From Watersipora subatra (Eukaryota; Bryozoa; Gymnolaemata; Cheilostomatida; Watersiporidae): DNA of 64,000 nucleotides. How positions within the stretch are numbered: position 1 is the first letter of the stretch; each line of letters begins with the position of its first letter. The stretch is from the NCBI RefSeq assembly GCF_963576615.1, contig NC_088717.1:53912526-53976525 (forward strand). Reading direction: 5' to 3'. A program made the position numbers and the translations under genes. The notes below the pieces were generated by a model that saw nothing but the letters and a program-made list of their open reading frames with translations, was not told the DNA's origin and did not search any database. Below, piece after piece: positions 27,320 to 41,500 of the stretch.

Positions 27320-29250
27320 ATTAATTTGAGCATTCTATACAAATTAAATGTTTCTTCTCTTTATATTTTATATCAACTTATCATCTTGCTTTTTCTTGAA
27401 GTTTGTAAAATTTTTATGTCTCTGACTATGACTATAAACTTTACCTTTCCTCTTTCTCCCATCGCTTCCTTTTCCTCTCTGTCTCATCTTGCACATTTTG
27501 AGGTTCTATGGAATTATTCCTAATATATCAGTGCGCCAAGCTTATCATTACTATTAATGTAGTAGCATAATTGTTTGGCCTGTAATGTCAAACAGATCAT
27601 GCTTCATTCTCTAGGAACACTAAAAATTAAACCCTGTTTTGTGTTTTCCTTTTAGTAATTCTTGTACTAGTAATCTGTCCCATGATTAAATATAAAGTCG
27701 CTGACATGGGAGATTCTAACAACGGTATGGTAAATATCCAATATAAAGCTGTAAATGTTTGACTTGTTATTGACATGCTAATCGGGTGCTCATCCCTATA
27801 TCCTATTCTGTTGTTCCTCACATCTATCTCCTGATAGCTCCATCAATAGCTATGTCATCCCTATTTAGTATTTACCTATCAACCAGGCAACTTGAATACA
27901 ACAGCGTTATTAGGGGTTGTCTTACCATACCAATAAAATTTTCAATGATCCAGCTAGTGTATTTTCTAGTAGTACTAGTTTAATTACACATAACTAGTCA
28001 AATAGCCATAAAGCTTTTTACTGCTAGTAACATGTACAGGGTGTTAAACTGTTACTAGCGGTGTAGGCCTAGTTGTTATTTCACACATCGTATGAACATA
28101 ATGCTTCAGGTGTCACAGAGTAGAACATTTCCTTGATGAAATTATCCATAGCAAGATTTTAATGTACATGTAAGTCTGAAGGACTAAAAGTACTACATGG
28201 CTCAGCTCCATGAGTTGCCAGAGCTGTATTCGTCCATCTGTATGAAGGCATGGTTAGAGGTCAGGGTGAAAGACTGCTTAATTCAGGATTCGAACTCATG
28301 ACCTCAGCTTACTACTCCAACACTCTAACATCTGCACTAATTAACCACCTTAGTTTTACAAAATGCTGCAATTGCACAAATAATTAATATCTGTTCTTAC
28401 CTGTACATTTTCAATTCCTGTTTTACTAGACCATGCGAAATAGTTTTATCGTTTTACACTTTTTATTACTGCATTCATCTTACTGAATTGGTTATTGTCA
28501 ATTTATCTAAATTTGGATTCTCTGTCTTTGACTACATTTTATTCGATGTTCCTGTCAGAATCTGCTAGCTGTACACTGTACACTGCTTACAGGGTATTTT
28601 TTATTTTAGGGAATAATAAAAAAATTACGTGACCTTTAAACTTAATGTAAAATAAATAATTTTATGTATTCGCTTGTTTAGCATTTCAACAATTTTATAT
28701 AAAAACACTACAATTGTGCAAACATAACCTTTGCTGACTCCTGAGGATGCTGATGGAAGGATGTAACAGCTAGTAAAAACAAGCAACTACAGAAAGTACA
28801 ATTCCTCTGCGCTCACGGCTGTACTACATAGCAGCACAGCACCTAATACTGCCTATTAGGAGCAACAGCTGTTTTATTAACAGATATCTCGTTGTGTTCC
28901 ACACAAACTTCTAACATCAAGAATGTTAATAACCTGGTCCATAAACAGCCCTGGGGTGTTTGAGCCGAGTTTCTAGTAGGTGTCATCATAATAATGATAG
29001 TTGTCTTAGTGCTTCACCGTAACCCAACTGCTCATTGTAAGCATGCAGAATGATTAGAAATTATTCTACCAGAAAACTGGTCCATATAGTGCATATCCAT
29101 GTATAAGCTTGACAATTGTCTTAACTTTAATATTCATTACAGGCTATGCTCTGCCTACTGAGAATTGAAGTAGAGCCATTGCGTTCATGTTTGTTTGTGA
29201 TTGGGTTTTAGTTTAATACAACCTGCTATCAGCATTTGTAACAATAAAAA
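27320..29250. other. Space between the convergent ALT and TMEM26-like genes
   Basis: Contains a SINE head at 28245-28350. No supported coding sequence; frames of 60-75 codons here lack similarity or codon structure. Confidence 0.55.
28245..28350 (-). repeat. tRNA-derived SINE between ALT and the TMEM26-like gene
   Basis: Minus strand: GGTGGTTAATTAGTGCAGAT (A box region) and GAGTTCGAATCCTG (B box). The B box is near consensus. Confidence 0.55.
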
Positions 29251-29257
29251 TAAACAT

Positions 29258-29263
29258 TTTATT
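29258..29263 (-). terminator. Candidate polyadenylation signal of the TMEM26-like gene
   Basis: AATAAA on the minus strand, 65 bp past the stop codon. A signal at the same spacing follows the paralogue (60598-60603). Confidence 0.5.
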
Positions 29264-29327
29264 ATAATAAAAATATAAAACATAATAAAACATTTTAAAG
29301 TTATTAATGTAAGGTCATGCAGCAGGC

Positions 29328-29584
29328 TTATTCCTCAATCTCGTTCTGTTTCTCTGTTTTCAGCTCCTCATGGTTGTTGTTCATGCTGTTCTTGTCATTC
29401 ACCTCAGAGAGCTTAATGCTATTATAAGCTTCACTATAAATGTCGTAGGTGCAGTCGTATATCTCAACAACGCCAAAAAGAATTCCTACGATATTCTTGA
29501 CAAGGAACACTGAAGCGGGTTCATCATAATGAACGGCTAGATAGAGTCGGATGGTCAGTAGGGGGATGTTTAGAAGCAGCAGTT
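29328..29584 (-). CDS. TMEM26-like exon 6, C-terminal
   Basis: 257 bp; acceptor ATATTTACAG, stop TAA at 29328-29330. Encodes [40 protein letters not shown] and a soluble tail. By eye about 70 of 84 residues match the paralogous exon at 60668-60924, and the adjacent intron and 3' flank are also similar. Confidence 0.82.
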
Positions 29585-32500
29585 CTGTAAATATAAAGTT
29601 TCCAGTTAATGGTTCATGGAAAAACCCTGGTTAGTAGTTAACAGTTTTCTTTTAGCTATTTATTGTATGCGTCTATTGCCCAGCTAAAAATAATTTAAGA
29701 ATACCGTACTTAATTAAATAAAGATATTTAGGAGAATATAATAAGTTTTTAGAGTAAGTACCAAATATTACCGTAACAATTACCATACATTAGTGGTTAA
29801 CATTACTGTGACAAAACTGCACTATATTAACTTTATATGGCTGTTCTTTGTATACCATCACGGGACTTCTTCTGGCGTGTTTTAGATCCTTGTTGTGTCA
29901 GTTATGACAAAAGAAAAGTTTAATGTTACAGTCCCAGTTTTAAGTATGTAAAATATATGAAAGTCATCAATAAGGATACTAGCATGTCAGGGAAACACTA
30001 TGACTAATTAAGGCTCGTTTGTGATTACTACATTTCTGTGTTTCAAAACTTGTTTTACGGCAGCATTCTGTAATATGATGAAAAGTTGACAGTCAAAAAG
30101 ACTTGGTGCTCTAAAAAAATATTTTATTAATGCATTTGGTTTTTGTCATCCAGCCATATGAAAAATCACTCAATGAATGAAAACTGAGCTTTTCAAATAA
30201 ATTAGCTGAAGTTCAATCTGTAACTTGTAATTTTTACAGTTTACATTAACACTATTTTAAATTAAAATCAAATGGTAAAAAACTGAAAACTATTAAAATA
30301 AAATATAGATGACTTTAAAAATAAGCAGATGGTAATGTAAATTTAAAAAACTAGATAACTAGAATAAGTTAACATCATGTAAACATAATCACCAGCTTAT
30401 TAGCTTGAGTTCCTACCTAATTTCAGCAATAATATTAACTAGATTTTACGGGGTTTAGTTACGGCCAGCCTTGCCTGCCTGAACGAAAACCTGCCTGAAA
30501 CAGTTAGTGGTATGACAGTCAATTCATAGTTATGAAATCTTGGCTACCTATTATTTCTTAAAAGAAAGGGCGACTTCCAAAATGAATACTTACGAAAATT
30601 TAGCAAATTTATCTTAAATATCATTGCTTCATTTTTTGCCATTTTCGTCACATCATCAAACATCATCATGAACTTAACAGGTCAAGGTCTTCATACTAAT
30701 TTTGTTATTATACTTTATTTTCATCAACATATCAAAAATATTGACTGAACTGAGATACAGTCATGCCTTGACAGTAATTTAATCTACTTTATTATTTGCT
30801 TTAAATGTTGAAGCTGTCGCGTTAGAACTTTTATAACAGTTTACTAATTGTTATTTCATTTATTCAGAAACAATAAAAAGCAACAATAATTACTTCAAAT
30901 AATTACACGTAACATCTACAACACATTATATAAAACATAGAGTATAAAGGTTTAAATTATGTGAAAAGTAAATAACTAAAGTAGTATCCAGTAAAAAAGT
31001 TTTTTATTTTAAGAGAAATGCAAAGGTGAAAGCGTGGAAATACACAAGTTTAGTGCCAGAGCTTACTTTAAATTATTCTAGATATAATTTAAATCATCTT
31101 AATTTATATGCCTGTTTATAACTTCAGTATTTTACTTTTAATTTTCATCAATTTTTTTGTTTAATTTGATTCAAATAATCTAGGTTAAGTTGTAGACATT
31201 GTAGTTTGGAAATAATTTCAGTTGTCGAGAAAATATTTGCCCTCATCTTTTGCGTATTTGAAACGTTTTTATATAAAAGGGATTATAAGTTGAGGGTTGA
31301 ATGTATCATTTAGTTTAATAAAAATTGCATTTTATAATTTACTAAAATTTTGCATGCGCATAACGAATTTGGTAGCAAGTGTATTTAATTTAATTCTAAA
31401 AACTAATATATTTTAACATATTATTACTACAGTTTTATTCAGTATTTTTGGTTGCCTTGGCCTATTTGGATCACAACTCAAAATAGATAGAATTACTGCG
31501 TATGAATTTCAATTTAGCATGCGAAGGAGTTGCCTCCACTTCTACTGGTTGAAAAAGTACAACTACTAACTATTCTTGCCTCCTTGAGCTCATGTGTATT
31601 TTAGACATCAACGCCAACTACAAGGTGTGTAAGATACTCCCACATCATTCATGCCTTATCCAAGTGTACCTCTGGTATAGTCTGGTGTCTGACACACCAA
31701 ATACTCATGTATCTGAATCATGTATTCCCATGCGCATTCATCGTCAGTTGATAGATAGAAAACCGTATGATCCAATGACTACTGATTTTGGGTCTGCTCG
31801 CCTGTAGTGCCGTGAGCGCGAGTGTGGCACTGTTGGTATCCCGTGCCTACTAGTATGACATCTGTGCTACTCTGTGTCTAAGAATATGGCAGCTAATTAT
31901 ATAAATGTTGTATGTGTGCTTCAAGTCCTAAGTGCTCATCAATAAGAGCATTTATTTTTAATATACAATATTTTATTTTAAAACTTAATAAATCCAAGAG
32001 CATTGCAAATTTCCTCTGTTTGTACTCAGTGTGTACGTATGTACAACCATTCCGATGTTTAATTTTGTTACCTGCTCTGCTTGTGACACAAGTGTTCATT
32101 AAATTATTCATAACTTCAAAAAACTATGAACACAAGTGTTCATAATTTTAAGAAGTTGCGATAAGCTATGAGGAAAATTTATTATTTGAAAATTGTAATA
32201 AAAGACACGCTGAAGCATATTTTCTGTCAGAACCTGTTAAGCGTCTTCAACCAATTTTAAAATACAAATTAGATTTTTTCTGAAAATAAAATTAAATGCC
32301 ATCAACAAATGAAGTTAATGCGTAAAATATAATACTAGAATGTCTAGCTGTACTACGGGCGTAGAAGCCTTGATTAATTGCTGCCATTTAAGCATTTACC
32401 GTCACTTCGTTATCTGCTGCACTTTTGTTAAGAGAGATCAATGTCTGCTTTTATTAAAAAAGATCAATGTCTGCTTTTGTTAAGAGAGATGAATGGATTG

Positions 32501-35500
32501 CATCAACCGGAATTGGTTAACACTCACCATAAAGAGACTTCAGTATCTTCAACTTCAGTGAGTTAATATGACTGGTAAAATGGTCACCGAAGAGGCTGAG
32601 TAGAGAGACAGATGGTCGAATCAGATTGAGGGTTACAGTAGCCAGAATGATTGGCTCCAGAGCTTTAGGAAAGGATGTCTGTAAAGAAAAAAACATTAAA
32701 CTTATTTGGCCAAAAAAGCCTTTAGGTGTGTTCAAAGTCCTGCTCTGTCTAGGGAGAGAGGGGGATACTTTGTTTTTTTTTTTAGATCAGAGTGGAGTAT
32801 CTCAGGCTCTTCTACATGAAGATAAACTTACACTAAGTTTTAGTAGATTATATCAGAAAATATTTGTGTTTTACTATTATTTGTGATTGTTTTTGATATT
32901 TGAGGTGATCTTACGGCCAGGAATTTTCAAGATTGAAACTGACAAAATTTAATTGCGATCAAAGCGCTCAGATCAAGCGAAAGTGTGATTATGATGTCTA
33001 TAGTCGCAAAGAGACCTACAGAATAGAGGGGAGTAGTACTGCAACTTGAACACAGTAGCTGATATCAACTATAGCAATAATAATTAGTGATGTCATTTTA
33101 CATGTATATTTCGTCTGAGTGTTTTCGTGCGAGTTATCTTCAATTAAGTTTGTTTTATTTTTCATGTCACTAAGAATTAGTACACTGACAGTGTTGTGTG
33201 CCATGAGAGATGATCAGACACGCCTATAAAGCACAGAGGGTAACAATGCTCACAACCATTCTGTTAGAAAGTGAAAGATGAACAAATAGCCCAGGGGTGA
33301 CAGTGTCAGACTGCTAAACCAAATGTCATGAGTCCAAATACAACATGATGCAATCCGTTTTCCTAACATCTAACCGTGGATCTGGATAAAACATGACGCT
33401 GTGTAATATTGCAATGTATTGAATTGAATTATTTACTATAATAAGTGACATGCTCTGGACATGGCACTTATTATAGTAAAAATTGTACTTGGCTACATTG
33501 TTTCCTGAGACTTGACCGAGGTCAGGTTGGACTTGACCGAGGTCAGGTTGGACTTGACCGAGATCGGGATGAAATGACATAATTTCCATATGTCCATATC
33601 ACTAACTTTGACACGAGTTGTGTCTGTATGTTAGCAACACATCAGTAAGATTTTTCAATTTAGTTGATTCAAACTCTGAACGAATAAATTTGATCAAATA
33701 CATGTAAAAAAAGGAATACTTTATTATAACTATTTTACCAATAATAAAGTATCTGGAACTATAGCAATGCCCTTTGCGGCTCTGGCATTCAAATTTGCTT
33801 TGATACTCAAACATGCGTGGTCAGCAAGGTGTATTTATACTGCAGCGGAATATATTTATACTACAGCGGGTCGAAGTCGAAGCGTAGCCGATTGAAGTCG
33901 GTGTACAGCCGGTCGAGGTCGGCGTACAGCCGGTCAGTGTACAGCCGATCAGGGTACAGCCGGTCAGTGTACAGCCGGTCAGAGTACAGCCGGTCAGTGT
34001 ACTGCCGGTCAGTGTACAGCCGGTCAGAGTACAACCGGTCAGAGTACAGCCGGTCAGAGTTCAGCCGGTCAGTGTACAGCCGGTCAGTGTACAGTCAGGC
34101 AGTGTACTGACAGGCCTGTATTTCCTGGTTGCAAGTTGGGGCGGCAAATGCTAGGTGACTAGTTATGAACACCTGAGGGTTTGGAGGGAGGCGGTGTAAG
34201 CCCCTCAACAGGTTTATCTCATGTAGGGCCATAACCGGACCTATCATATAAAGTTTTAAAAATTTTTATCGGCAAGTATAAACATTTTTCTATTATTTAA
34301 GATTTGTTTGTTTTAGGTGATGTGACTGCCGAGACGTTTTCAGATTAAAACAGGCAAAACTTGACCGCAGTTTGAACGCTAAGAAAAAGACATTTTTTTC
34401 TTTAGAGCGTTTTAACAAAGATCAATTTTGCTGATTTTATTTTAAGTTTATCTGAAGGTTTCCACACTTTCGATGGGCCATTGCCAAGTGGATGTTTCAT
34501 AAAACTTGACCTTTTGCAAACCTTTATAAATTTCGTTAACAAGAATATTTTGCCGATGATGATAATTATGACGCCTAAGAACTACTAAAAGTTGGTCTTT
34601 ATGTCTATGGATTGGAATAAAATGATATTCTACAGCGATAAAAACCGTTTCCGTAGCCGTTGGGCAAATAACTGTTCAAGTTAATGATGATGAGGTCGAG
34701 CTATCTAAAGCAATTTATCAAGGCGTGGGAACGATATAACAAACAAATACGCTCGAGTTAACCATGTGTTCGAGATAAAATTTTACATTTATCCGAGGGC
34801 GAGTTATCCGAGTTTGACTGTACTTAACCGCCAAAAAATCCTAAAAAGTTGGGGCGGCTCAGCCGGTCGGTCATCCACTCCAGGGAGTACGGGCCTGAGT
34901 GTACAGCCGGTCAGGGTATATCCGGTCAGAGTACAGCCGGTCAGAGTACAGCCGGTCAGTGTAAAGCCTTTACAGTAGCTTCTATAAAGTGTACTAGACC
35001 ATGCAGCTACCCAGTACTTGCAAGGAATAATGCTGAATTCACTGAAACTAAAGTGTAACGGTAGATCAGTATCCAACACGACTTACAGGGTTATCACTTC
35101 TGTAAAACCTTCTTTAAACTTAGCTTAGGCAATTTAAAATGTCACACTTGATACTATTGGTCCAAGATTGGTTATAAACGCTAAGCCTACTTATAATATA
35201 TATGATCCATATTATACATATGATAACAATACGGTTGTATTGCGTTAATGCTTCACAGATGATATCAGCAAGGGCAATCGTGAGCAATTCTTTGCAACAG
35301 ATAGGGCAACTGCTCAATATGAACCTGAACTTACTGTATGATGTTCAGACATGTTAAACAGAACATCCAAGATGTCGACAGTGTCAAGGACGTCTATGGT
35401 GAACAACTTAACAAGAGACAAGATGGACGCTCGTCGTGTTAAGGACTCCTGATGGTGATGGTGCCCCCAAGTGAAGAATATGCATATTAGGGCAGTCCCA

Positions 35501-38500
35501 CTACAATGATGTACACTCAAGTGTCAAGTACTTGTTGTTGTGTGTCAAGTTCTTGTTGATCTATATTTATTCATCTAGCACAAGAGGTTCTAAAACGCAA
35601 ATACGTTGTGTTTTTTTAGCTTATATTAATAAGATCACAGTAGAGCTACATATTGAATTTCGAACATATTAAGTTGTAAAATATATTGGAGGGGGAGAGG
35701 GGGCGAGAGGAGAGCGAGGGGAGAAAGGGAGAGAAGGGAGAAAGGGGGAGAGAGGGCGAGAGGGGGGGGGGGGGGGCGAGGGAGAGAGAGGGGGGGAGGG
35801 AATAAGGAGAAGAGCTATGATTGAGAGAAAGCAACTATCAATGGGAGGAAGAGGAGTGATGAAACTGCGGCAACAAATATAACGGGACATAAAAAGCAAA
35901 AGCATCAAATTTATAACCATCTAAAAAGGTGCTATCTGTTATCTGTTAAACATAAAATACATTGTATCTGTGGATGACTACACATTTGAATTGCTATGTG
36001 ACAGCATCTACACACTGATCATGGGAGTAATTTTGCTGGATTTAGGAAGGTATTTCTGTAAAGTACGCTTTTGTATCAGCATACAGCGTAGCCACGGCAA
36101 CATGAGATAACATTCAGATAACACTTTCCTTGATTGCTTTCTCTAGTTTTTCTTCTTGCTCTCTCTCTCTCTCTGTCACCTCTTTATCTCACTTTTTCTC
36201 ACTCTCTTTCTGTCACCTCTTTCTCTCACTTTTTCTCACTCTCTTTCTGTCACCTCTTTCTCTCACTTTTTCTCACTCTCTTTCTGTCACCTCTTTCTCT
36301 CACTTTTTCTCACTCTCTTTCTGTCACCTCTTTCTCTAGCTCTAAGGACAGGCTTTTAATTTTATTTCAACTTAGCGTGCTCCGACCACCCTACATCTTA
36401 GGCAAGGATACGCCCTTTAGAATTCCTCAATTACATGGAGTTCTTGCTGGCTGCCAATACTGGTGTGTTATGTCAGAATATACAAAAATGTTGTGTTGCC
36501 TGATTTTGGAGATTTGTTAATGTTCGGAAGAATGCTTGGGAGATTCTAAAACTGGGATATTTAGTATGAATGTGAATTTAAAACTGGCAGGGTTTACATT
36601 ATTTCTCTGAATCAGCTTCTTTTCCATCAATCATTATGGCATTAAACAATTTCTTATCCACATGTTTATCAAATAAACTGAGACAGGCTGCAGATGTAAC
36701 TCGGTCAGCATGGCAATGGATAAGGGGAAAGTATCTGTATGAAATTAACTGACTGCTTACAGTAACAATACGTAATCTTCCGTTACTAAAGTCTGGAATA
36801 TCTAAAGCAGCCATAGTCTAGTGGTCTAGAGCGCCTGATCTGCAAACCACAGGTTAGGGTTCAATTCCCAGAAAAGACAACTATTGGTGACAAGAATGCC
36901 GTCCAGCTTATAAATAGTTCTTTATCATTCGGCATGTCTCCAGTTGTGCATTATCAGACTGGCCCAGTGAACATGCCTGAACCACTGGGCTCAGGCATGT
37001 TCACTGGACCAAGAGAACCTCAACAACTAAAAAAGAGAAACTCAACAACTGGAGACATGCCCAATGGTAAAGACACTGGACTCCGACATGTCCAGCCAAA
37101 ATCACAGATCCATTGTTTGTACAGGAATTTTCTTAAAACATGCACAGCCTCCGCTTGCAATAAACTAAGCAGAACTTACACTCGATTTTTGAGGGGTTGC
37201 TCTCACATTCGAAGGATTATTTGGTTTTTATGGATAAAGTCTGCCAAATGCTATGAGTGAGTTATTCATTTTTTGCTTAGCATTCGCCTAAACAAACTCC
37301 ATCACTGGAGAGTTGAAACAATCTATACAAAACAGGTATCTTGAGAGATAAGCTGACATCAAGCATAGGTAATTGCAACGAAGCCAAGTTAGGAACAGCC
37401 CATTGGTCTCACAGCTTCAGCATTTTAGTACTGAAGATTACTGAAACTGAAAATAAAATATTTTTTATGGGAAGAGCTGCTCATGGAAATTTTTTCTGTT
37501 CCGTTTATTGAGTTCACCAACTTCAGTATTTTACACAGAAACTGGGTGTGGGTGTGTAGCGTGTTTGGATTCTGATTGCATGTGTTTCAAATGGCTTTTA
37601 TTATGTCAAAATTATGGTAGATTTATAAGCATTTCAGAACCAGTGGCTTTTCTTGGAAATTTGTATACACTTCATAACCATTATAGGCTGTTATACACTT
37701 CAAAACCTTGATAGGTTTTTATACATTTCAGAACCATGGTAGGCTTTTATACACTTCTAAATTATAGTAGGTTTTTAAGATAAATAGTACTCTAAAGGGT
37801 ACAAACATTAGGCAGAAACCATTGTAAATAGTTCTTATTTTTAGTTTACAGTAGCCAATCACTTGCCTTATAATAGACAAGCTCGGTTACTACTAAAATT
37901 GTTGTTATTAAACTCAGGCATGAGTTATCCTCTCGTTAATAGAGTACTTGTTGCGTTGATGGAATAGTATTTACAGTCACATGCAGAGGATAACTCCTAG
38001 TATGCCCATCACATTTTCCATCATAATCAGGTTTTACTATGTACAGCAGAGTCATGTGTATGTAGAATCTCAAAACACTCAAATCATGGCATGACCAAGG
38101 GCAGCATAAAATGATAAAATGGCTAGCAAATTCCTAAAAGGAGCTCTAGTTATACGGGACCGAGTTTAAGATGGCCTAATTTTAAAATTCCTAAGTTCTT
38201 CTGAAGCTTTTCAGTAATCTTCAAAATGTGAAATTTAAAAAAACTTTAAGTGCTAGTGACCTTGCCCTTGAATTGATTGCATCCTGTGCTTTGTTAAGAA
38301 TACTTTCGGATTCCTTATACGTAGGTGTACACATGGGGTATATGTCGGGGAACACATGTGGTATATGTAGGTCTACACATAGGGTATATGTCGGGGAACA
38401 CATGTGGTATATGTAGGTCTACACATAGGGTATATGTCGGGGAACACATGTGGTATATGTAGGACTACACACGGGGTATATGTCGAGGAACACATGTGGT

Positions 38501-41500
38501 ATATGGGGGGGTATATGCAGGGGCACGCGCAGGCATCAGCATTCGCCTACTCATAGGGGTAAGCATAGGGTTGCATGTAGGGGCATGCATGGTGGTTTGG
38601 AATCAAATAGAACAAATTTCACAATTTCAAGAGAATTGTAGGCTTTGCCATGATGCAAGTATGCAATCTATGAAATAATTAGGGTAGGTTGACAGTGACT
38701 ATGTGCATGTTTGGCGACTCATCAGTAGAAGCCGTGGCCTGAGATCTGGTTAAATATTTTAAAAGTTTACTTGCAATAAAATTCACATTACAGTTATTTG
38801 GTACCAAAAGATTCACTATGTTTTACTCTGCTCTTTTTGTAGGTGCAAAATATGTGGAATTGTGATTAAAAGCTCTTAAATGCACAAAAACGAACAGTTA
38901 ATTGCAGCCATCACGAAAACGCCGTAGATCGGAATCCCTCTCCAAAACGGCTCAAATGGGAACAGCTTTCATGCAACCTCATTCGTCGAAATATTTTCAC
39001 AAATATACTTCACACATTCAATAAAACTATGTCTATTGTCATTATCTGTCTATTTCATCATCATCGTAATGCCATCACTTTGAGCACTGATATCTCAAAA
39101 CCTACCGTGAGAATTCGTTTAATTTTTTTAATTTTAGCTCGAACGAGCGCATATCATCCTCTGACAAACATGAAGAGCCTGTTGGTAACCTGTGACAGTC
39201 GAAAAATGCTGCAGAAATTATCCGCGCTGTTTGGCAGGAAGTATGGGTCACATGATCAGATTACGACTAGACGATTAGACAAGCTGAAACGAAACTGTAA
39301 AGTAGCGAGCATCTATTCTTGATAAAAGTTTTTGGTAAAACCAGAAGTGTTTGTCATAAACTAGTGCTACGAGACGTTTTACATTGAGCCTTTTATTGGC
39401 CTTTCAATTCACGTGATAACATCACGTTTCAAAACAATAACCAAAATATTTGAGAATAGCCTTTTATGTTTTCAGGCTATAATAACTGAATTATGGCTTC
39501 ATAATGAATGCAATTGGTGCAAGGAGAAAATACTCCATTGACATTCATTTGACGGTTGACTATAAAGCAATTACTGCACCGATTGAATACCGCTGAAAGT
39601 TGAACGCAGAAGATAACTTCAAGATTACGAACATGCATAAGACTGTACGAAAGCGTATTGCGTACCCTATCCTACGTACTTTGTCACAAGTACTCCCCTA
39701 GGGTAGGCGTAGAGAATTCAAAAGCACCCAAATTAAACACTAATATTTATTGCATCGACTCCTTGGTGTGATGAAATATATGCACTCAAATGAAAAAATG
39801 ATCACTAGATCTCTATACACCTATCACTCAATTAGTAAAACAAAATAACTATTTAAACACTTGCTGCTTGTATTACGATTAACCAACTATTTGGCATCAA
39901 TATAATCAGCTCACCAAATGCAGGACTTGAGGTCAAGGATCTGGATCTTATTCTCAAGGTCAAAGGCAAATATGCTACATACTCTGGCCCCCAAGAAGGC
40001 TGCATAGACAAACCAGGCAGCTGGTGCGTAAGGCAAACCTACAAGTACAGGTACATGTATAAACACAGTCAGAGAGTTGAGTATATTAGGTATTTGAAAA
40101 TAAGGGCGATTATGTTTGGGTATAAGATAAATCTATAGCCAATCAAAAGGCTTCAAAGTAAATTCATCAAAACTCAATTGTACTCGTTGGCAATGGTTCA
40201 CCCAACCCGCCAGATGACACGATAAACACTTAACTAGTTATGGTTGTCACTGAATGGAGCCAGAACAAGTGATACAATGAGTTTTGTTAAAAATGTTTCT
40301 TCTTAAAGTTCTTGTTAAAAGTGTTACTGAATTATGACATTTTAAAAGAATTTAATGACATGTTCTGCCGCAGTCTTTTACACATGGTCAACAAAATGTG
40401 AGACTTTGAATCATGAGTCATTCTGCAACTTGATAAAATGTACATGCATTTATTCTCACAAGCCTAAAGAAACATTTGGTGTATGCATAGACCTATTAAC
40501 TATACAGTATAGTTAATAGGTCTATGGGTGTATGCGTCTTTCTATGAGCCATCATTTACAAAATGCATTGATTACCCATAAAATACATGTAATAAAATTT
40601 TCACGAAGTCTGTATTTTCGGGCTATAACGAAGTCGGGCTAGAACCTAGCAAAGATATGAAAAAATTGTCTGGCGATGCACTCGAGGCTGAGGCATCACG
40701 ACATTGGCAAACCACATCATTGTATCATACCGTGATCAACTGGAGGCACATAATTATGTCATTAAGGTCAGTTTTGTTTTTCCAATAGAGGCTGATGTCC
40801 ACTCTGTCTAAACTTTTGGTGACTAACCTAGAGCATGCGAGGTCACTGCCTTACACACAACTATTGTTCAGTAGCAATGTGATGATCAGATACTGTTAAC
40901 CTTCTTTCTAGCGCTAGCAGTGGTATTCTATATGTGCAGCCCGTATTCTGAGAGTAGCACTATAGTAGCAGTTGAAAGTTTAAACATTAAAAAGAATATG
41001 GTAAAGAGAGGTAACTTTGAGCCTAATTTATAAACTCATATTTTATATCGGTAAACATAATTTTAAAAGTTCCTCAAACTTATTCCATACTTCAAAAATA
41101 TTTTAACGTTATTGTTTTTCCCCTTTTTAACGTTTTTTTTTACGGACATACATGCATATCCGTGAAAGATTCTTATCAAATAAAGTTTATGCAAAATATT
41201 TATAGGGGTATATATATTTTATTTAAGGTACATATATTATATATCATATATATTATATATCATATACAATGTATATATTATATTTAATAATATAATGAAT
41301 AATATAAAGATTAATCAGCTGTTGGTTATCACTTCAGGCTTGTTTTAAGCAGACGTACTGCAGGTCTGCTCTCATCAGGTGATAACTTCAGAAAGCTTCA
41401 GATGACCTTAATATATTATATATTACCGGTATATAATATATTATATATATCATATATTATATATAATATATTATATATATTATATAATATATTATATAAT

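Noticed and set aside
31592..31807. Second ALT last exon before the copied 3' flank
   Set aside because: No ALT motif occurs upstream of 31774; only the flank is duplicated.
33817..34110. 97-codon frame with a YSRSV-type repeat
   Set aside because: It follows the 15-bp minisatellite; periodic, no splice sites or homology.
36130..36520. Frames of 60-128 codons rich in Ser, Leu and Phe
   Set aside because: Produced by the 37-bp pyrimidine-rich repeat.
36599..36814. Minus-strand 71-codon frame considered as a missing TMEM26-like exon
   Set aside because: Joining it after exon 3 creates a stop codon, and exon 4 with the acceptor at 35501 already fits exon 3 in phase.
36811..36880. Functional tRNA gene
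   Set aside because: A and B boxes are good but the acceptor stem does not pair, and similar heads recur as SINEs.
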